Origin: DASQFI01 sp035633215
Lineage (GTDB): Bacteria > Acidobacteriota > Vicinamibacteria > Vicinamibacterales > SCN-69-37
Length of the DNA: 64,000 nt
Reading direction: 5' to 3'
Assembly (NCBI GenBank): GCA_035633215.1
Contig: DASQFI010000048.1
Span: 147,164-211,163 of the forward strand
Of this stretch, positions 60,709 through 64,000 are shown in pieces. The notes beneath the pieces were generated by a model. It had not been told where the DNA came from. It ran no database searches and was given only the letters and a program-made list of their open reading frames with translations. The translations under genes and the position numbers were made by a program. Positions within the stretch are counted from its first letter, which is position 1. Each line of letters starts with the position of its first letter.

Positions 60709-63579
60709 GTGACACCTGAGCGCCTGCGCGAGATCGAACGGCTGTTTCGTGAGGCTCGCGGGCGGATGCCAGCCGAACGCGAGGCGTTTCTCGCGCGTGC
60801 GTGCGCGGACGATCCCACGCTGCGGCGTGACGTCGAGTCCTTGCTTGCGGAGCCGCCGGCCGGAATAACCGACGCGCCGGTTGGTAGGCTCGTGGCCAAG
60901 CCCGTCGCGCCTCCCGCGCCGCGGCTCGCGCCAGGCTCGTCGGTCGGTCCATATCGCATCGAGAGATTGATCGCCGTCGGCGGCATGGGCGAGGTATATC
61001 GTGCACACGACACGACGCTCGGCCGCGACGTAGCCATCAAGATCCTCCCGCGGCACTTCACGGCAGAGCCGGAACGGCTGGCACGCTTCGAGCGGGAAGC
61101 ACGAATGCTCGCCGCGCTCAATCATCCGAACATCGGCGCCATCTACGGCCTCGAAGCAGCAGCCGGTGGCGTCAGGGCGCTCGTGCTCGAGTTCGTGGAA
61201 GGCGAGACGGTGGCCGATCGGATCCAGCGCGGACCGGTACCTGTAACAGAGGCGCTCACGATCGCGCGTCAGATCGCCGATGCTCTCGACGCAGCGCACG
61301 AGAAAGGGATCATTCACCGAGATCTCAAACCGGCGAATATCAAAGTCACCCCGGGCGGCGTCGTGAAGGTGCTGGACTTCGGCCTCGCGAAGGCGGCCAC
61401 CGGCGAGTTGCCATCGCCGACGGTGACCGTGGGCAGCACGCAGGAAGGGACCGTCCTCGGCACGGCGGCCTACATGAGTCCGGAACAGGCGCGAGGGCAG
61501 GCGGTCGACAAGCGCACAGACGTCTGGGCATTTGGCTGTGTGTTGTACGAAATGCTGAACGGCCGTGTGGCGTTTCCAGGCGAAACGGTGTCGGACACGA
61601 TTGCGGCGGTTCTGGGACGCGAGCCGGACTGGGCGGCGCTTCCCGCGACAACGCCGCCAATCGTCACGCGCCTTCTGCAGCGCGGCCTGCAAAAAGACCC
61701 GAAGCGGCGTCTGCGGGATATCGGCGATGCACGCGCTGAGCTCGACGACGCATTGGAGGGCGGAAAAGCGCCGGCGATGGTGGTGGGACACCCGACCGTT
61801 GTCTCCGCGCATTCGCGGTGGAGTCGATGGGCCACGATCACTCTTCTAGCGCTCGCGTCGGCTCTGGCGGGGTGGAGTTTGAGTCGCCTCAATCCCGCTC
61901 CAGACACTGTTTCGGACAACCCGTTGTCCAACGCGACTTTCACTCGGTTGACGAATTTTGAACGCGACGAGGCCGAGGCGACTCTCTCGCCGGACGGCAA
62001 ATTCGCCGCATTTCTGTCCGATCGCGGTGGCCCGCTCGATGTGTGGCTGACACGGGTCGGTTCGGGCCGATTTTTGAACCTTACTCCGGAGAGCCACATG
62101 CCGGGACTGAGGCCGGTGCGAAATATCGGTTTCTCCGGCGACGGATCGGAAATCTGGTTCGGCGGCGCGCCGGTCGGTCGCATGCGGATCATGCCGATGA
62201 TGGGCGGTCCGCCCAGGCCTTTTCTGGTTGACCGGGCGGTTGAAGTAGTTTGGTCCTCCGATGGCGCGCGGACGGTGTACCACACCGACGCCCCGGGAGA
62301 CCCGATGTTCGTCGCGGATCGTACCGGCGTCGGCGCCCAACAGATTTTTGTCGATCCGATTGTGGGAGGACACAACCATCATCAGGCATGGTCGCCCGAT
62401 GGTCGATGGATCTACTTTGCACGCGGCATTCAAAGCACTCGGCAGCTGGATTTGTGGAGGATTGCAGCCACCGGCGGAGAACCGCAACGGCTCACCTATC
62501 ACAACGCGTATGTGGGTTTCCCGACACCGATCAACGATCGCGACGTCCTTTACATCGCGCAGGATCATGACGGGTCGGGACCATGGTTGTGGGCGCTCGA
62601 TACAAACAATCGCGCGACGCGCCGTGTTGCCTACGGCGCGGAGCAGTACCTATCGATCGCCGGCAGCGCCGACGGTCGCCGACTAGTGGCGTCGGTGGCC
62701 AATCCAAGTGCGAGCCTGTGGACGGTGCCGATTCTGGATCGCCCTGCGGAAGAGGGAGACGCAAAGCCGATGGCTCTCCCAACAGTGCGGGCGCTCGCGC
62801 CACAGCTTGTCGGGCGTTCGCTGTTTTACTTGTCATCGCAGGGCACTGGTGACGGCCTCTGGCGTTTCGAGGACGGCAAGGCTGTCGAGATCTTGAAGGG
62901 ATCTGACGAAGCCTTGTTCGAACCACCGGCGGTCTCGGCCGATGGACGTCAGCTGGCCGTGATCCTGAGACGCGACGGAAAACGGCGCCTCCACGTGTTG
63001 TCCGCAGATGGCGGCGATCTCCAATCGCTCGCGGAGCCGATTGACATCGAGGGATCGGTATGCTGGTCGCCCGATGGCAAGTGGATCATTGCGGGCGGCA
63101 GCGACGATCATGGACCTGGGCTGTTCAAGATTCCCCTGGACCGCGGCGCGCCTGTCCGACTGATCGCCGGCAGTGCCCGCGATCCGGTGTGGTCGTCGTC
63201 CGTCGACCTGATTGTGTACACGGGAGCCAACGTCAGCGTCGATGCGCCTTTATTGGCCATTCGTTCAGACGGTATGAATGTCGAACTGCCTGCAATCCGG
63301 CTTCGGGTTGAAGGAAAGCGCTATCGATTCGTTCCAAATGGCCGGGCGCTCGTGTACGCGCAAGGACCGTTTCCGGCGCAGGACTTCTGGCTTCTCGACC
63401 TCACGACGAAAAAGTCGCGCCAACTGACCCGCTTCAATAACTCCGCTGCCACGCGGTCTTTCGATGTGACCGCCGACGGCAAGCAGATCGTGTTCGACAG
63501 AGTGCGGGAAAACTCTGACATCGTCCTGATCGAGCTTGCTCCAGCCGGTGCCCCGCAAGATCGATCAGTGCGCAACTGA
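60709..63579 (+). CDS. Ser/Thr protein kinase with TolB-like propeller
   Basis: A 956-residue membrane kinase. An N-terminal helical part (TPERLREIERLFREARGRM, ERIDALACADDP-like FLARACADDPTLRRDVESLL) is typical of one kinase subgroup. Kinase domain about 83-345: VGGMGEVYRAHD, VAIKILPRH, HRDLKPANIKV, DFGLAKAAT, MSPEQARGQ. Membrane helix about 375-395 (ITLLALASALAGWSL), then propeller blades (LSPDGKFAAFLSDRG, SPDGRWIYFARG, SPDGKWIIAGGSDD). GTG 60709 is the start; kinase debris lies immediately upstream. Confidence 0.9.
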   Translation: MTPERLREIERLFREARGRMPAEREAFLARACADDPTLRRDVESLLAEPPAGITDAPVGRLVAKPVAPPAPRLAPGSSVGPYRIERLIAVGGMGEVYRAHDTTLGRDVAIKILPRHFTAEPERLARFEREARMLAALNHPNIGAIYGLEAAAGGVRALVLEFVEGETVADRIQRGPVPVTEALTIARQIADALDAAHEKGIIHRDLKPANIKVTPGGVVKVLDFGLAKAATGELPSPTVTVGSTQEGTVLGTAAYMSPEQARGQAVDKRTDVWAFGCVLYEMLNGRVAFPGETVSDTIAAVLGREPDWAALPATTPPIVTRLLQRGLQKDPKRRLRDIGDARAELDDALEGGKAPAMVVGHPTVVSAHSRWSRWATITLLALASALAGWSLSRLNPAPDTVSDNPLSNATFTRLTNFERDEAEATLSPDGKFAAFLSDRGGPLDVWLTRVGSGRFLNLTPESHMPGLRPVRNIGFSGDGSEIWFGGAPVGRMRIMPMMGGPPRPFLVDRAVEVVWSSDGARTVYHTDAPGDPMFVADRTGVGAQQIFVDPIVGGHNHHQAWSPDGRWIYFARGIQSTRQLDLWRIAATGGEPQRLTYHNAYVGFPTPINDRDVLYIAQDHDGSGPWLWALDTNNRATRRVAYGAEQYLSIAGSADGRRLVASVANPSASLWTVPILDRPAEEGDAKPMALPTVRALAPQLVGRSLFYLSSQGTGDGLWRFEDGKAVEILKGSDEALFEPPAVSADGRQLAVILRRDGKRRLHVLSADGGDLQSLAEPIDIEGSVCWSPDGKWIIAGGSDDHGPGLFKIPLDRGAPVRLIAGSARDPVWSSSVDLIVYTGANVSVDAPLLAIRSDGMNVELPAIRLRVEGKRYRFVPNGRALVYAQGPFPAQDFWLLDLTTKKSRQLTRFNNSAATRSFDVTADGKQIVFDRVRENSDIVLIELAPAGAPQDRSVRN

Positions 63580-63687
63580 ATTGGGTGGGTCTCGGTCGGA
63601 ATGTCACGCGCGAATGTCACTTGGAGCAAAGCTGTAACCCAGAGACGGCGCAAAGCCCCAAAACCCTGGCGCGCTCACCCTGACCGC

Positions 63688-63708
63688 TATACTCACGCCA
63701 CGGATTTG
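63688..63708 (+). promoter_or_regulatory. TATACT-N12-TTG start signature
   Basis: TATACTCACGCCA, then TTGGCT 12 bases after the hexamer, as at 57776. The spacer differs elsewhere, so conservation is concentrated on the hexamer, the CAC that follows and the start codon. Confidence 0.45.
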
Positions 63709-63771
63709 GCTCTTACTGCTGGCACCCGGCTCGGTCCCTACGAAGTCACCGGCCAGATCGGCGCGGGCGGG
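63702..63771 (+). repeat. 70-bp exact direct repeat, intact-gene copy
   Basis: Identical to 60385-60454. Here it forms the true start of the last kinase gene, so this copy is probably the parent or shares the same parent. Confidence 0.85.
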
Positions 63772-64000
63772 ATGGGGGAGGTCTATCGGGCCAAGGACAC
63801 GACGCTCAATCGCGACGTCGCCATCAAGGTGCTGCCTGAGGCGTTCGCACAGGACGCCGATCGGCTCGCGCGGTTCAGGCGCGAAGCGCAGGTGCTCGCG
63901 TCGCTCAATCATCCCAACATCGCGGCGATCTACGGCATTGAGAATCGCGCCCTGGTGATGGAACTGGTCGAGGGCGAGGATTTGTCGCAGCGTCTCGCAC
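63706..64000 (+). CDS. Ser/Thr protein kinase, cut by right window edge
   Basis: About 98 residues are visible from TTG 63706: ALTAGTRLGPYEVTGQIGAG, then GMGEVYRAKDTTLNRDVAIK with the catalytic Lys, AQDADRLARFRREAQVLASL, NHPNIAAIYGIE and ALVMELVEGEDLSQRLA. The N-lobe is complete; catalytic loop and C-terminal part are beyond the edge. Family and position suggest the same kinase-propeller layout as its neighbours. Confidence 0.88.
   Translation, partial: MALTAGTRLGPYEVTGQIGAGGMGEVYRAKDTTLNRDVAIKVLPEAFAQDADRLARFRREAQVLASLNHPNIAAIYGIENRALVMELVEGEDLSQRLA

Noticed and set aside
1..64000. tRNA, rRNA, phage or insertion-sequence genes
   Set aside because: I saw no tRNA-like cloverleaf with a CCA end, no rRNA segment, no integrase and no transposase reading frame. 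Short or divergent ones could be missed by eye.

Overview
The window is high-GC, densely coding bacterial DNA. Gene content points to an Acidobacteriota genome, most likely the Vicinamibacteria side: paired MacB/FtsX-type orphan permeases behind PadR regulators, secreted VWFA-related proteins, an Oar-like TonB receptor, several Ser/Thr kinases with TolB/WD40-like C-termini, and an ECF sigma factor of the kinase-linked type. This lineage call is inference from families; no rRNA or tRNA gene is visible.

Layout. (1) 1-3255: purine-ring degradation: allantoicase (minus, cut by the left edge), then urate oxidase, allantoinase and 5-hydroxyisourate hydrolase (plus). (2) 3372-8699: a tight five-gene run: acyl carrier protein, FkbH-like HAD protein, GNAT acyltransferase, polysaccharide deacetylase, and a hotdog/MaoC-SDR fusion. 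Together they look like an ACP-based acyl supply and sugar-modification cassette; its product is not known to me. (3) 8746-13187: anchored small protein, DapB-like reductase lacking the usual catalytic His, TauD-type dioxygenase, DUF411 protein, serine hydrolase. (4) 13360-18944 (minus): padR and two large orphan permeases. (5) 19095-25580: secreted and TPR proteins, a TerB-like protein, a beta-propeller protein, and an ECF sigma factor whose partner kinase is reduced to a C-terminal stump. (6) 25645-37445: signalling and lipid block: kinase-TPR protein, S9 peptidase, a hybrid histidine kinase broken by one extra base, a divergent NarL-type two-component pair, and an ACP/acyl-AMP ligase/PlsC fusion 22 bp behind the response regulator.

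(7) 37499-41435: a decayed stretch with HicAB, a VWA gene cut at its metal site, an AlkZ-like winged-helix protein and a kinase pseudogene. (8) 41497-47859: VWFA protein and TonB receptor sharing Gly/Arg-rich linkers, then an orphan PadR with a clear promoter-overlapping palindrome. (9) 47957-54585: secreted and membrane proteins, cupin plus zinc alcohol dehydrogenase, a VWFA protein, and two near-identical iron-permease-family genes that form a direct repeat about 5.5 kb apart. (10) 54707-57713: two family-2 glycosyltransferases and a damaged TauE/SafE permease. (11) 57794-64000: a tandem array of kinase genes with recombination debris between them; the last is cut by the right edge.

The most interesting items are the five-gene ACP/FkbH/deacetylase cassette, the tri-domain acyl-activation/acyltransfer fusion under apparent two-component control, the PadR operator, and a TATACT-N12-TTG start signature shared by kinase genes.
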